DNA of 64,000 bases, from positions 8,308,001-8,372,000 of the forward strand of contig JAKZAP010000018.1 of assembly GCA_023053575.1 (NCBI GenBank), in the 5' to 3' direction. Source of the DNA: Branchinecta lynchi. Its lineage: Eukaryota; Arthropoda; Branchiopoda; Anostraca; Branchinectidae. Under the pieces are notes generated by a model that saw only the letters and a list, made by a program, of their open reading frames with translations, was not told the origin of the DNA and did no database searches. The position numbers and the translations under genes were made by a program. This document shows, one piece after another, positions 11,018 through 22,449 of the stretch; position 1 is the first letter of the stretch, and each line of letters begins with the position of its first letter.

Positions 11018-12062
11018 TCGACCCAAAAGAGGCATGGCACGACATAGCGTAGGAGGCACGAGTACTAAAAAGTGTAGTATGATAGTTGTACGAAAAAGTT
11101 GCATGTATTGACATGTAATAGTAAAGAATACTATCATTTAATGTGCCTCAGACTGTGCCAATCTTAAGCAGTAGTATCCAGTAGCATCCTCGACCCAAAA
11201 GAGGCACGGCACGACATAGTGTAGGAGGCACGAGTAATAAAAAGTGTGGTTGTATGATAGTTGTACGAAAAAGTTGCATGTATTGACATGTAATTGTAAA
11301 GAATACTATCATTTAATGTGCCTCAGACTGTGCCAATCTTAAGCAGTAGTATCCAGTAGCATCCCCGACCCAAAAGAGGCACGGCACGACATAGTGTAGG
11401 AGGCACGAGTACGAAAACGACAAGTGCCCTTTCATCCTTCAGAGTGAGGGGCTGGCACAAGGGTCTAACGTGCTTTCTTGTTGGCTTTGGATTTAACTTA
11501 CTTGCCTACTTCTACTACTTGCTACGCTAATCCCTTTTTACCCGATGAAAAAGTTGTAGCCTGCGTAGTTGTATGATAGTTGTACGAAAACGTTGCATGT
11601 ATTGAGATGTAATAGTAAAGAATACTATCATTTAATGTGCCTCAAACTGGGCCATTCTTAAGCAGTAGTATCCAGTAGCATCCTGTTTTGCTGTAGTAGC
11701 ATCCAATCTTGCTAGTAGTAGCATGCAGTAAAATGCAGTAACACGGTAGCTTGGACATAGAAGCATGTCGTAGCATCAGTTCATACTGCATGCTACTTTT
11801 TCGTACAGCTTCATACTACTATTTTGAGATAAATTTGTCATCGGGGCAGGAGGCACGAGTACCAAAAAGAGGTACGAAAACGAAAAGCGCCCTTTCATCC
11901 TTCAGAGTGAGAAGCTGGTAAAAGGTTCTAACGTGCCTTCTTTTAGGCTCTGGAGTCACGACTCTCACTTACTTGTCTACTTCTACTTCTTGCTATGCTA
12001 ATCCCTTTTTACTGCTCGTGCCTCCTGCGCCTTGCCGTGCCTCTTTTTAGTCAACCCCGCTC
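11018..12062. mobile_element. Element built on a tandem 173-bp repeat
   Basis: Units beginning CGACCCAAAAGAGGCA start at 11018, 11190 and 11365 (periods 172 and 175). Each includes GTTGCATGTATTGACATGTA and AGCAGTAGTATCCAGTAGCA. A further partial unit is at about 11568-11690. The right end (GTGCCTCCTGCGCCTTGCCG, then TGCCTCTTTTTAGTCAACC) is roughly the inverted complement of the unit start, which suggests an element with inverted termini and an internal satellite. Relatives are at 18985-19100 and 35310-35620. Confidence 0.65.
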
Positions 12063-12922
12063 GGGAGCACTAGGTAGAGTTGCTTTCGCATTAGTAGTGT
12101 ACAATATTTTCCAGCCCTGTGATCGCTCTATTACCTCCGAAATTAACACATCGTTTCAAACTTTGTTTCAGTATTCAGATTTTGCTCGCTCGGTGCGAAA
12201 CCAGAGGCAGTCCAATTTTCCTAATTCAGTGCGGTGGAAATCCACGTGCTGCAGGAGCGAAAAGGACTCGAAAAGAACCGATCTTGGCAGAGTCAAAACT
12301 AGTCCAATTCTGCCAGGACTGATCAGTTGCATCGCACTAAAGTCAGAGCTCCCAGAAAATAATTAATCGAGCAATTATAGACGTTTTACGCCGCATATGA
12401 ATGTGCTACACATTTCTGAGTGTATGTCGTGGAAACAGAAGTGTGTGTCACACACTCGGTCGACAAGTTGAAAATTGCGGAAACATTGTGTTTTTTTTTT
12501 GCGTTAATTTCAAATGCCTGATATTAAAAATAAAAATCCCGGTAAAATCTCAAAAAATATAATTTTAGGCTTACGCCCTCACCATTATGGGCTAGAATGA
12601 TCCTCTGTATAATGTCCGTCTTCTTGATATAGTTGCTAATTTAATTAATTTGACAATAATCTACCGCTATATTTGAATTTTCCGCCAAACCCCAACCACA
12701 AAATCGAAAATCACCTCGACAGCTGTAGTCAGATTCGAATCACAAAGCGAGCCACAGAATCCTAGTTGGTCGCGTAAACACACTTGCGGGCCACACAAAC
12801 CAGTGCGGAAACAATCTTCTGGAGCCACACACTTTTTGTAGGATTGCGGAAAGCCGCCCTAGGTGATACGAGTGGATCAGTATTACAAATACTGAATTTC
12901 CGCTAATCATGATCTTTCCCAG
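12063..12922. other. Intron 4 end, no feature recognised
   Basis: AT-rich intron sequence leading to the exon e acceptor. No repeat copy or gene was recognised. Confidence 0.35.
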
Positions 12923-13057
12923 TATCCTGCGTTGTTCGCCCAGATCCCGATACGTCTGCGGTCGGGAATCCTTCTTTATGGACCTTCTGGAACGGGAAAA
13001 ACGATGCTTGCATCTGCTGTCGCCAAAGAGTGTGGAGTCAACTTCATCAGCATAAAG
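12923..13057 (+). CDS. PEX1: PEX1 exon e: D2 Walker A (P-loop)
   Basis: Forty-five codons in phase 0 at both ends. The peptide starts [20 protein letters not shown], as PEX1 D2 does (YPxLF, then LR.GILLYG). The P-loop GPSGTGKT follows, then the helix [11 protein letters not shown] and strand VNFISIK. The P-loop keeps the Lys and Thr needed for ATP and magnesium binding. Position 3, usually Pro in AAA proteins, is Ser. The acceptor is GATCTTTCCCAG and the donor is AAG|GTATGT. D2 is the main ATP-hydrolysing ring for PEX5 extraction. Confidence 0.96.
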
Positions 13058-13126
13058 GTATGTTATAAGCTGGCACATTATGTTATATAGCAGTTATAAG
13101 CTTGATAGTTAGATCTTGGTTAGATA

Positions 13127-13484
13127 TAGTGTTTTGGGCGATATTAGAATTTTTCGATACATCGATATTTTGGTACCATGGTTGGGTATAATATACGTCT
13201 CGTTTCACCAAAATTTAAGAGCAAAAAAGCATCTTATGTCAACTGAAACTTACAAGAAAATTTAATAAAAACTGAATTACGAAAAACATCACGCTCTAAC
13301 TTTTTTTTTCCGATACCTTTTGACTGCAGGAACGCCCGAATGGGCCTGTGGGGCCAGTCAAAATAAATGTGAGTTATGCTGGATTATTTACAATAATTAT
13401 AAAGGAACAAATATTGTTTTTGATATCGATAATCGATATTTGGTCTGATCTATCGTTATCGATATCGAATATCGCCCAACACTA
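13127..13484. mobile_element. hAT-like MITE (TAGTGTTGGGCGATA type)
   Basis: The left end TAGTGTTTTGGGCGATATT and the right end AATATCGCCCAACACTA are inverted repeats. The flanks GTTAGATA (13119-13126) and GTTCGATA (13485-13492) form an 8-bp target duplication with one difference. The inside is rich in ATCGAT motifs and has no transposase. It begins about 70 bp after the exon e donor. Confidence 0.85.
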
Positions 13485-13492
13485 GTTCGATA

Positions 13493-14404
13493 AATCTTTG
13501 TATTTGCCAATACTACGATGCCACGTTTGCTTAGGAAGGGGAGGGAGAGACTGAACGGTGCTGAAGAGATGTTCTTTCAAATCATTCGCTATTTCATCAT
13601 CATCTGCATCTGTTGCAAAATCGAGGGTAGTAGGCTTTTTTTTCACAGATTTTCTTTGTATAATTGTACCAGTTGTGTGAAGATTAAAGTAGAGCCAATC
13701 TGGGCACAAGAGGCTACCCTAGATGAACCCTAACTAGATTTACGTTGCCTGGGAAACGTGAAGTGTTGCAGCAACCTATGGCTGCTTACCTAATTGAAAG
13801 TCCTGATTGGTTGATTTGGTCGGCTTTGCCGACATTGTTGCAACATGTCGCACGATAGTGTGAATTGTCACTCTATTTTGTTTTGTCTTGTCCTACTTAG
13901 GACATAAAAATCATCTCAGACAACGTCCAAATGTGTCATTTTTGCAGCAGGGATTCTGACCAGAATTGACTATTTCAGTTTTCTTCATGAAAATAAAATT
14001 AAGATGTGTCATGTATCCAAATTCACTCTCTGTTTTAGACCGAAAGTCACCCTCTAAATGTTTTTGATGTGGCAACCGTGTTTGCCGAAGTGTTGCGGAT
14101 AAAGACTTTTGTTTAATTTCTTCGCTACCGTTTTAACACCAAAGTTGTCAGTCCCTCAAACTTTAAAGGTTGAGGGACTGAAACTTTGGTCAATATTCTT
14201 ATAAAAGCCAAGCAATATTCTTACAAAAAAAACTCATGACGCCCCTTGATCATATGATAAAAGGCTATCTATGTTGAAGAAAAAAATGAGACCATCTGAA
14301 AAACGGGTTTAAAGTCTAGCCACTTGAACTTCATCCTCTTCAGTCGTGGACATCGTGACGGAAAACCTGCAATATAATTTCACGGAGCATAGTTAGTACT
14401 GCAA
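13493..14404. repeat. Intron 5, fragment related to 43040-43170
   Basis: TACGTTGCCTGGGAAACGTG, then AAGTGTTGCAGCAACCT near 13740, resembles TACGTTGCCCGGGCAACGTG and the following bases at 43044. A TTTCTTCGCTACCGTTTTAA block near 14120 also parallels 43130. No coding content is seen. Confidence 0.5.
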
Positions 14405-14720
14405 AGCTATCCGTATAGCATTTTGGAAATCGCACTATATAGACTCTACTAATAATTACGGAACTACGTCATTGTGATGCATTATTGTTTACAGCCTTTG
14501 CGTAAACAGTTAATTCTAGGTGACAAAGTTCCTTACCCTCTAACCTATCGGAAACAAATGAAAGGTACACCAATTAACACAAGTTTCTAACCCTTCGCCC
14601 ATGCAGATAACAGGGCTGTAACAGCCAAGGTACACCAATTAGCACAAGTTTCTGACCCCTCATCCATGAAGATAATCGTGATGTAGCAATCGATCCTTGC
14701 TTAGAAGTCCCTCTCCGTGA
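14405..14720 (+). repeat. Single unit of the 43-46 kb repeat
   Basis: AAGCTATCCGTA, GCGTAAACAGTTAATTCTAGG, GGTACACCAATTA.CACAAG and TCTGACCCCTCA.CCATGAAG match the unit repeated four times at 43271-46060. It shows that the family existed outside the array. Confidence 0.6.
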
Positions 14721-14862
14721 TCGACATGAAAATGGATTTTTCTTCCTGAAATGGATCGGAAACAGATAATATGTACACCAACTACCAAGGTTCAGGTTCT
14801 TTAATTTCTAAAACACTTCATAACAAAATAAGTGGATCACGGGGGGCCGGCAGGGATACGAG

Positions 14863-14950
14863 CTCGTTAGCTCGGACCCATAAGCTTGTTAGTTCGGCCC
14901 CTTTAGCTCGTTAGCTCGGTCCCGTAAGCTAGTTAGCTCGGCCCCATAAG
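14863..14950 (+). repeat. Minisatellite, four 22-bp units
   Basis: CTCGTTAGCTCGGACCCATAAG-like units start at 14863, 14885, 14907 and 14929 with a few substitutions each. The length is exact in all four. Confidence 0.9.
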
Positions 14951-15066
14951 TTTTGCTACGTCTGCAAACCCCTCATCGCCGAAAAAGAAACTGGACGGCT
15001 ATACAAGTAACACATTCCCTGGCTTTAGAAAAATTACAAACCGAGCTTGTTCCTCCTTACTTATAG

Positions 15067-15222
15067 TGCGAACACACGATCAGGATCGAGAGCTCCCGGA
15101 CTGAAATTCCTGCCCGGATTCATCACCATCATCACTTCCATCTGGAAAAATTGAAATTTGTTCAACGTGATGAGGCAGGTGCAGGAAATCCAGCCGGAAA
15201 ATCGTGATCGTATGTTCGCACT
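15067..15222. mobile_element. Decayed copy of the 10556 foldback element
   Basis: It opens GCGAACACACGATCAGGATC and closes ATCGTGATCGTATGTTCGC. The flanks read TTA-TAGTGCGAA and TTCGCACTA-TTA, so a 3-bp TTA target duplication is possible. The arms have diverged more than at 10556. Confidence 0.7.
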
Positions 15223-15279
15223 ATTACCGGGATTACCACACGTGACGTCAAGAAATCCTGGCCTAAAGGCTGGAACGCA

Positions 15280-17567
15280 TTTTTATGGCACTTGCCCTTT
15301 GGCCAAGTGCCATATAGCGATTGTAATTTCTGTCCGTCCGTCGGTCCCGGTTTTGCTAGTTCGGGCACTTCCAGATAAGCTAGGACGATGCAACTTGGCA
15401 GGCGTATCAGGAACTGGACCAGATTAAATTAGAAATAGTCGCTTCCCCGACCCGACCATCTGGAGGGGAGTGGAGGGAGGGGGAATCCGGAAAAATTAGA
15501 TATTTTTAGCTTACGAACGGGTGATCGGATCTTAATTAAACTTGATATATGGAAGGACCTCGTGTCTCAGACCCTCCATGGGGGGGAGTTGGAGGGGGAA
15601 ACCGGAAATCTTGGAAAACACTTAGAGGGATCCGGATGAAACTTGGTGGAAAGTACAAGCACAAGTCCTAGATACGTGACTGATATAACCGGAACGGATC
15701 CGCTCACTTTGGGGGAGTTGGGGGGGGGAGAACTCCAAATTTCTAGTGATCCTGCGAGTTCGGTGCTTCCTGATGTGCTGGGACGATGGAAATTGACAGG
15801 CACGCCAGGGACCTGACAAGTTTAAATATGAAATCATCAATTCCCGGATCCGACCATCTGGGGGGGGGGAGTGGAGGGAGGGTGAAGCCAAAATTTGAGG
15901 TATTTTTAGCTTGCGAACGGCTGATCGGATCTTGATGAAAGTTGATATTTAGGATGACCTCGTGTCTCAGTCATCTCAGTTTAAATCTGGGCCGGATCCG
16001 ATGACACTGGGGGGAGTTGGAGGAGGGAACCGGAAATTTTGAGAAACGCTTAGTGTGGAGGTATCGGAGGGATTTCTAGTGATCCCGCGAGTTTGGCATA
16101 CTTCCTGATGTGCTAGGGCGATGAAACTTGGCAGGTATGTCAAGGATCCGAACAGATTGACTTGAGAATAGCCATTTCCCCGACCCGACCATCGTAGGGG
16201 GAGTCGGTGGATGGGGAGTCCGGAATCTAGTGGCGTGCATAACTTTTGAACGGGTGATCGGATTTGAATGAAACTTGTCTGGTGAGCTATCGCCTCGGAC
16301 GTTCAGTATCAAGTCCGGGTCGGGTCCGATACCTGTGGGGATGGGGGGGGGGAACTCAAGAAACTCTAAAAGCAGAGGGATTGGGACGGAACTTAGTGGA
16401 TAACTAGATGAAATTGACGGAGCCAGATGGTTTCGGGGCTCTGTGGGGGGAGTTGGAGGGGGTTTCCTGGAATTCCGGTAGTCGTGAGTTAGAATAGTTC
16501 CAGATGTAAAACGACAACGAAACTTTGCAGGCATATTAGCGACCCGAATTATCTTGACATAAGAACCTGACACAACATACCTCCGGAAACTTCCGTTCCT
16601 AGATCCGAGCATTTTTTGGGGAGCAAGAGAAGAGAAATATGGAAATTGACTTCTATAAATTGCGAACGAGTGGTCTGATTCGAGTGAAACTTAATGGGTG
16701 ATACGGATCGATGACCTCGACATGTAAAACATGAGTTCGAACTATATGCGACCACGATTAGGGGAATTGGGGGCGGGGACTTTTGACATGCACAAAAATC
16801 AAACGGATGGACCGAATGAGATGCAAATTCGACAGTGCCGAGTTTATGCGGCCTAGATTTGTTATTTGGCGTCCGGGCCGGATTCGGCCAAGGTAGGGGG
16901 GTTGGGTACTGGGAACTTGCAGATAGGCTATGCTCCAATTTCAGTAAAACTTGATGGACAGGAACAGGGAATTAAGAGATACGACCTTTATGTTTTCAAG
17001 TCCTGTTCGACCGCAGTAGGAGGAGTTGGATGGAGATTGCCGGAAACTTTGAGGCTCGCATAGGGGTCAAGCGAGTGCATCAGTTTAAATGAAACATGGA
17101 ACGTCGAGAGAGCATATACCCTATATGACATATTTGGGGCCCGAACCGGATCCGGCAACGTTGGTGGGAGGGGGGGGGGGGGGACGGTACCGGAACTTTC
17201 CAAAAATGCTCAGATTCGAGTGAAAATTGATAGATGGTATAAAAGAAGATGCTTTAGGTGGTCGATTTTTTTTTATTCCGAACCAGATTCGGCCACGGTA
17301 GATGGAGATAGAGGGAGTACCGGAAATCGTGTAGCACGTCCAGGGATCAAACAAATGGATTTATTGGGCTGAAAGTTTGAACAGTCATGTGCATTTTGCT
17401 ACAGATAATAGAGACGATGCCGGAACTGCTCAGAAACGAGTGAAACTAAATATCCTATTTCTATTTCCGAATTGCATTTTTGGATGGCGGGTGTATTTTG
17501 TGACGTTCTCATCTACTTTCTTGTACAGCCTACTTGTACAAGTGCCATATGAGCTCTTAGCTCTTGT
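15280..17567 (+). mobile_element. Large G-tract element (CAAGTGCCATAT ends)
   Basis: The left end TTTATGGCACTTGCC and the right end ACAAGTGCCATATGAGCTC are inverted. The body repeats degenerate units of roughly 340-400 bp. These contain GACCCGACCATC, a GGGGGAGT run, GATCGGATCTTGATGAAA and ACAAGCACAAGTCCTAG. Open frames here reach 178 codons but are Pro/Ser-rich products of the G/C runs and match nothing. Relatives are at 49568, 56695 and 60686. Confidence 0.6.
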
Positions 17568-17614
17568 TCTATTTTCGTCAAAATATCGTGCTGCGGGCTC
17601 ATCGGACCGTGTTA

Positions 17615-17778
17615 GATCGTAGTTACCACGCTAACCACGCTCGGGAGAAAGGTAAGCAAATAGATGCTATTAGTTACAATTTGGGAAGGTTGGAACGGTC
17701 AGCGTTGTAACTTTTCACAAGGATGGGAAGAAAATAGTAACTAATAGTTACTATTGTTAGAAGGTTGGAACACGCTCA
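17615..17778 (-). mobile_element. GAGCGTGTTCC-type MITE, partial
   Basis: It ends with ATTGTTAGAAGGTTGGAACACGCTC, the inverse of the left end of the copies at 32284, 34848 and 35804. It contains AGTAACTAATAGTTACTATT. Confidence 0.7.
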
Positions 17779-18368
17779 CAGACATTATAGATTTCATGGA
17801 CATCGCATTGCTATATCTATAATAGGAGTTCCCTAGGAAGATGCCAACAAAAAACTCTTAAAAAGTTAATTCACACTTTCACACTCAACGTTTGAGCGCT
17901 TGTGCACTTGTTTTTGGATCAAGAAACTATTCTATGTTTTAGCACAAGTCACGGTATGCTTTTATTTTCCAATATTTTAACATCATTTATTATCCCCAGA
18001 TTCACAGCTGTGAAGAATTTGTAAAAAAAAAAAATCGCACTAGTGCCAAAAAATGTCGCAAATACTGCTATTTCAAATCATTTTGTCCAATTAATAGGCA
18101 ACTCTTTTTGGAAAAAGGATGTATTTGTTTTACGGGTAGTTTATTAACTCCTCTTATAAGAGCAAACTAGAACCTTAAAGTTTCTCATAGAAACTGAAAC
18201 AAAAAAAATAACTGAGCGCCAGAATCTCGGCCAGAATGTCACAGAATGTGAGGCCAGATGTCACAGGTTCCGTCAGAGGAGAGTGGCAACACTGTCTTTC
18301 ACCTCTAGCAACTTATTAAAGTATTTGTCGCAGTAGATTCAGTTTGCATGCTAGTATTCTAACATAAT
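17779..18368. other. Intron 5, no feature recognised
   Basis: AT-rich sequence without recognised element ends or exons. Confidence 0.35.
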
Positions 18369-18558
18369 GCCGCGTTCACAAGCATGCCTCGCCATGCATA
18401 GATGCCTAGGCACGTGTCCAAGCTTAGCCAGACACCGAGTTCTAAAGCCTGGAACTCCGTGCCTGGCCCAAAATCTGTGCCTAGGCATGGATGTAAACTG
18501 TGGTGACAGGCAGGTGCCTAGGCATCGGTGCTTGGCTAGGCATGCTTGTGAACGGGGC
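18369..18558. mobile_element. MITE with GTTCACAAGCATGCC ends
   Basis: GCCGCGTTCACAAGCATGCC at the left and GGCATGCTTGTGAACGGGGC at the right are inverted repeats around 190 bp. GTGCCTAGGCAT palindromes lie inside. Its right half is the founder of the tandem array that follows. Confidence 0.75.
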
Positions 18559-18890
18559 TTAAGTAAAACTCGGATCATCTTTTAGACTGGAAGCAGGTTG
18601 GGAAACTGAAAACCGCTTCCAAAGGTTCTATTGAAGGCCTTAAGTGTGGCATGGATGTGAACTGCGGTCACAGGCACGTGCCTAGGCATCGGTGCTTGGC
18701 TAGGCATGCTTGTGAATGGGGCTTAAGTAAAACTCGGATCATCTTCTAGACTGGAAGCAGGTTGGGAAACTGAAAACCGCCTCCAAAGGTTCTATTGAAG
18801 GCCGTAAGTGTGGCATGGATGTGAACTGTGGTGCAAGGCACGTGCCTAGGCATCGGTGCTTGGCTAGGCGTACTTGTGAACGGGGCTTAA
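18488..18890 (+). repeat. Tandem array, about 165-bp period, 2.5 units
   Basis: ATGGATGT.AACTG.GGT starts near 18488, 18653 and 18815. Each unit holds the right end of the MITE above plus CTGGAAGCAGGTTGGGAAAC and GGTTCTATTGAAGGCC. A lone fragment of the second part is at 24009-24092. Confidence 0.85.
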
Positions 18891-18984
18891 GCAAAACTAC
18901 TTGGAAACTTTACAGGGCTCCCAAGATCGCCAACCCGGTCCCTTTCAGGCTTCAGAGCCAGGGGCAGGAACAATGTTCTTATGT

Positions 18985-19100
18985 GACTTCGTACAGGCTC
19001 TGGAGTTACGAACTCTCACTTACTTGCAAGTTCTACGACTCTTTTTATTACTCTTGCCTCCTGCGCATATGCCGTGCCTCTTTTTAGGCGATCCCCGCGC
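18985..19100 (+). repeat. Right-end fragment of the 11018-12062 element
   Basis: CTCTGGAGTTACGA.CTCTCACTTACTTG and TTGCCTCCTGCGCATATGCC match 11950-12062. Confidence 0.65.
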
Positions 19101-19146
19101 GGCCCGGTTTAGAGGAGAACCACGGAGAAAGCTTGCTTGTGGTGGG

Positions 19147-19345
19147 TTTACACAGTGCGTAAAATGAGCGTATTTTGAAATCCGAGCGTATTTTACGCAC
19201 GTTTTGAGCTTGAAAACATTTCTAGCAATACGGACGTATTTGAGAAATCGGTCCGTTTTGTATCCAAAAACGTCCGTATTGCTAGAATTTTTTTTCAGGC
19301 TCAAAACGTGTTTAAAATACGCTCGGATTTTACGCAGTGTGTAAA
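19147..19345. mobile_element. Foldback MITE (TTTACACAGTGCG type)
   Basis: The left arm starts TTTACACAGTGCGTAAAAT and the right arm ends TTTTACGCAGTGTGTAAA. Inner blocks CGAGCGTATTTTACGC, GTTTTGAGC and GCAATACGGACGT are mirrored. About 80-bp arms and a short centre make one long hairpin. Confidence 0.8.
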
Positions 19346-19527
19346 TGGACCATTAACCGGTATTAAATTTGATACTGCAAAACGGACACGTCGGTTTGGC
19401 CCTGTAAATCGCCCAGACATATCCATATATATATATATACGTGTATTTAAAAGCCAGTGGCCATATACACAACTACAAACACAAAAAATAAACATAAAAA
19501 AAAGAAAAACCCTAACACTCAACACCT
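19346..19527 (-). other. Probable 3' UTR of the LINE, with a (TA)n run
   Basis: This region follows the stop codon of the antisense LINE frame. It holds a TA dinucleotide run (about 19421-19440) and A/T-rich sequence, with no poly-A tail. The TA run may be the microsatellite-type tail of the LINE; this is inference. Confidence 0.45.
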
Positions 19528-22362
19528 TCAAGTCACTGCCTTCCGCGCCTCCACGCCTTTCTCTATAAAGCAACATAACGCAATAATCGAATCTCTTGAA
19601 TTAGTCCCCAAGATACCAGGGAGCAGCGGTACACCCCCTCGAAAGTATTTATCCCTCAAATTCACCAAACTTTGGCAACTATTCAGAAAATGGTCCAGCC
19701 CATCCCCAACCTCCCCACAAAGGGGGCAAACACACCTACCTCCCGGGCCACCATCAACAAAAAACTCCCAGTATCTTTTACGCATTGGTATGCAGTCCGC
19801 CCGCGCCTGCAACCAACACTTAAGGACTCTCCACGATAGGTTCAGTTTCAGATAAAACTCCTCTCCAAACACTTCTTTAATTTGGCGATAAAAACGCAGG
19901 CTACTAGATTTCTCCAGACCAGATAGCCAAACCTGAATCTCCTGGTCCCGAAGACGCGATATAAACTTACTGAGGAAATCTTCAGGATTACCTTGGGGAC
20001 CCTGACCCTCATTCCATGCCGACGAAAGGCCAGCATTATCCAGCAGGGCTTTAACCTGTTGTGGCCATGCTGTCTTTTTTGTAGAACTCAACATTTCCGT
20101 GTATGCCGCCTTCGCCAGGCGGTTATCGGGTAAACGTATTATCTGTAGCCAAAACTTAATCACTTGTGTGGCCCTCATATGGCGCAGATCCGGGAGGCCT
20201 AGGTCACCTTTAAGGGCTAAACTACTAAAATTATTTTGGAGGCCTATAACTCTTTTAAAATACATAAACTGCAAAGATTCAAGTTGTTTCACCATTGTAG
20301 TCCCCCACAACTCGCAACCATAATGGGCAACAGGTAGGACTTTAGTCGTGAAGAGGTACTTGTGCATCTTTACATTTTTAATTCCCATGATACTTTTTTG
20401 TCGAAGTAAAGCACAAGCAGCTGCCTTCCCACGTGAAATCATCGATTTAATATGCTCGGTCCAATTCCCATTTGCTGCGACCACGAATCCCAGATATTTA
20501 TACTTGGAGGTCACTTTTATTGGCTCTCCTTTATAAGTAAATAAATAGTCATGGGTTCCGTTGGGCTTCCTACTTTGGAAGATAACGATCTCTGTCTTAG
20601 ATGCGTTCAGCTTCAACTTCTTCGATTCTAGGTAAGCTTCAGTTAAATTCAGGAGTGTTTGGAGTTCCTCAGCTGATTTGGCCACTAAAGCTGTGTCATC
20701 GACGAACATCAGGCAAGAAAATAGGGCATTCGCTAGTGATACAACTGGGGCCCATCTCTTTTCCAAAAACTCTACAAAATCATTAATATACAAAGTGAAA
20801 AGTTTAGGTGACAACGTACACCCTTGACGGACTCCTCTGAATGTTCTGAATGGCCTAGATGCACCTTGCTTAGCAATAGTAACAACAGACAAAGTTGTGT
20901 CATACATATGAATTAATAACATTATAAAGGGTCTAGGTAGGCCTATCGTAACAAGGTAACGGAATAAAATGGGTCTGTCAATACTATCAAATGCCTTTTC
21001 AATGTCTAGAAAAGCGACATAAAGCTTACCTTTTCCCTTGCAATATTTTCCAATGAGGGCCTGGAGTATAAATACGCGGTCTGTAGTTGAATACCCCTTT
21101 CTGCATCCTCCTTGTGTCTCACTAACAATATTTAACTTATCAAGCCAGCATTCTAATCTAACATCAAGAACCTTTTCCAAAAATTTGCTAATTGTTGGCA
21201 CTAAACTAATAGGGCGATAGTTACTGTGGATCATACGGTCACCCTTTTTAAATAACGGCATGATAACCGACGTATTCCATGTTGCTGGCCAACTACACGA
21301 AACCAGGACCGCATTAAACAGAGTTAATAGAACTGGCAACAGAGGGCCAATTAATTTTGTATACATTGTTGACGGGATTCCATCAATACCCGGCGAAGAT
21401 CCTCCGCGGTGGCTCTTGATGCTTTGTTTCAGCTCGCTCTCTGATATCTCTTGTATTAGCTGGTAAGAATGCTCTGGGAGCGGAAATTCACTGACCTCTG
21501 CATCGATCGGCTCACTATACACTTGCGGGTATATGGGAGCCTGGCTAGCTAAATCTCCCTGATTCTGATTTTCGAAATAAGTCGGCCAAGAGTTAACTTC
21601 CGGGATTGCTTTTGACTGGTCGCGTGGCACCCGTAGGTACTTCCAGAATTCCTTCATACTGGCCGATCTATAAGCTTGAACACACTTCTCTTGTTCTTTA
21701 ATTTCGTATAATGCCTTTTTCCTCTTTACTAAACCCTTGTGTTCTTTTCTAGCTAATCTGAATGTTGCTAGGGCTTCTTGTCTTTGCTCTGGGCCATTCG
21801 CATTTTTTAACTTATCTAGTGAACTAAATAGTAGCGCCTTGCTGAGTTTAAACTCATTATCAAAAGGTCCCATTTTTGGCGGAATTGGTTTAAGAACCTG
21901 TCCAGCCACTTCATGGAGGAGTTGCGACAGGGAAGCCGTAATTATTCCAGGGTCCGATGAAAATTCATGTAAACCCTTTAACTTGTCCGAAATCTCTTCC
22001 GAGCAAAACCGATCTTTCAGCATTTTCGTTTCTTCATCACTCCAATCATGTCGCAACCGCTTTATCGCTGGAGTTCGGGATGTACGGCTAAAGTGGGGGA
22101 CAGAAGGGATATTATGTACCCTAGACAATTGGAGAGAAAGCTTTATCGGAAAATGGTCTGAACCCAAAACGTGGAGAACCTCAAAATCAACAACGCGGGC
22201 AGCAAACACCGCATCAACCAAAGCATAATCAATGACACTGGGGTTTGGCCCCGAGAAGCAAGTGTACTCACCTCTACCTCTGTCCTTACCAAATCTTCCA
22301 TTACAAATTGCTAGACCATTTTCCATATTAGCTGGAGAAGGGACAAGTGATGTCGAAATCAA
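19528..22362 (-). CDS. 5'-truncated LINE: endonuclease end plus reverse transcriptase
   Basis: An uninterrupted minus-strand frame of about 944 codons encodes the ORF2-type protein of an APE-class non-LTR retrotransposon. The first ~80 residues are the C-terminal end of the endonuclease (SVIDYALVD, then GSDHFPI). Reverse transcriptase follows: SNYRPISLVPTISKFLEKV, motif A FLDIEKAFDSID near residue 454, motif B GVRQGCTLSPKLF near 512, and motif C MFVDDTALV near 552. A CX2CX8HX4C zinc-type motif (CPLCGEVGDGLDHFLNSC) lies near 880. The first Met shown is really a TTG just after an in-frame stop. The frame there is host sequence, so the element is 5' truncated at about 22320-22330. It sits antisense in PEX1 intron 5. 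The lack of stops or shifts suggests a young insertion. I do not assign a clade. Confidence 0.92.
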   Translation of the reverse strand: MISTSLVPSPANMENGLAICNGRFGKDRGRGEYTCFSGPNPSVIDYALVDAVFAARVVDFEVLHVLGSDHFPIKLSLQLSRVHNIPSVPHFSRTSRTPAIKRLRHDWSDEETKMLKDRFCSEEISDKLKGLHEFSSDPGIITASLSQLLHEVAGQVLKPIPPKMGPFDNEFKLSKALLFSSLDKLKNANGPEQRQEALATFRLARKEHKGLVKRKKALYEIKEQEKCVQAYRSASMKEFWKYLRVPRDQSKAIPEVNSWPTYFENQNQGDLASQAPIYPQVYSEPIDAEVSEFPLPEHSYQLIQEISESELKQSIKSHRGGSSPGIDGIPSTMYTKLIGPLLPVLLTLFNAVLVSCSWPATWNTSVIMPLFKKGDRMIHSNYRPISLVPTISKFLEKVLDVRLECWLDKLNIVSETQGGCRKGYSTTDRVFILQALIGKYCKGKGKLYVAFLDIEKAFDSIDRPILFRYLVTIGLPRPFIMLLIHMYDTTLSVVTIAKQGASRPFRTFRGVRQGCTLSPKLFTLYINDFVEFLEKRWAPVVSLANALFSCLMFVDDTALVAKSAEELQTLLNLTEAYLESKKLKLNASKTEIVIFQSRKPNGTHDYLFTYKGEPIKVTSKYKYLGFVVAANGNWTEHIKSMISRGKAAACALLRQKSIMGIKNVKMHKYLFTTKVLPVAHYGCELWGTTMVKQLESLQFMYFKRVIGLQNNFSSLALKGDLGLPDLRHMRATQVIKFWLQIIRLPDNRLAKAAYTEMLSSTKKTAWPQQVKALLDNAGLSSAWNEGQGPQGNPEDFLSKFISRLRDQEIQVWLSGLEKSSSLRFYRQIKEVFGEEFYLKLNLSWRVLKCWLQARADCIPMRKRYWEFFVDGGPGGRCVCPLCGEVGDGLDHFLNSCQSLVNLRDKYFRGGVPLLPGILGTNSRDSIIALCCFIEKGVEARKAVT

Positions 22363-22449
22363 AATGCGGAAAAATCTCTACCTTCTCAACGACCCAATCG
22401 AGCAGCAAAAACAGCAGCCGTGTCCCAAATAAAATACCAGCACCAGCTT

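Noticed and set aside
11995..12366. Open frame of 123 codons in intron 4
   Set aside because: It starts inside the end of a repeat element and has no recognisable domain or splice signals.
16076..16612. Minus-strand frame of 178 codons, Pro/Ser rich, and its neighbours at 16549 and 15622
   Set aside because: Composition comes from G/C runs in the large repetitive element. No motif is present, and overlapping frames exist on both strands.
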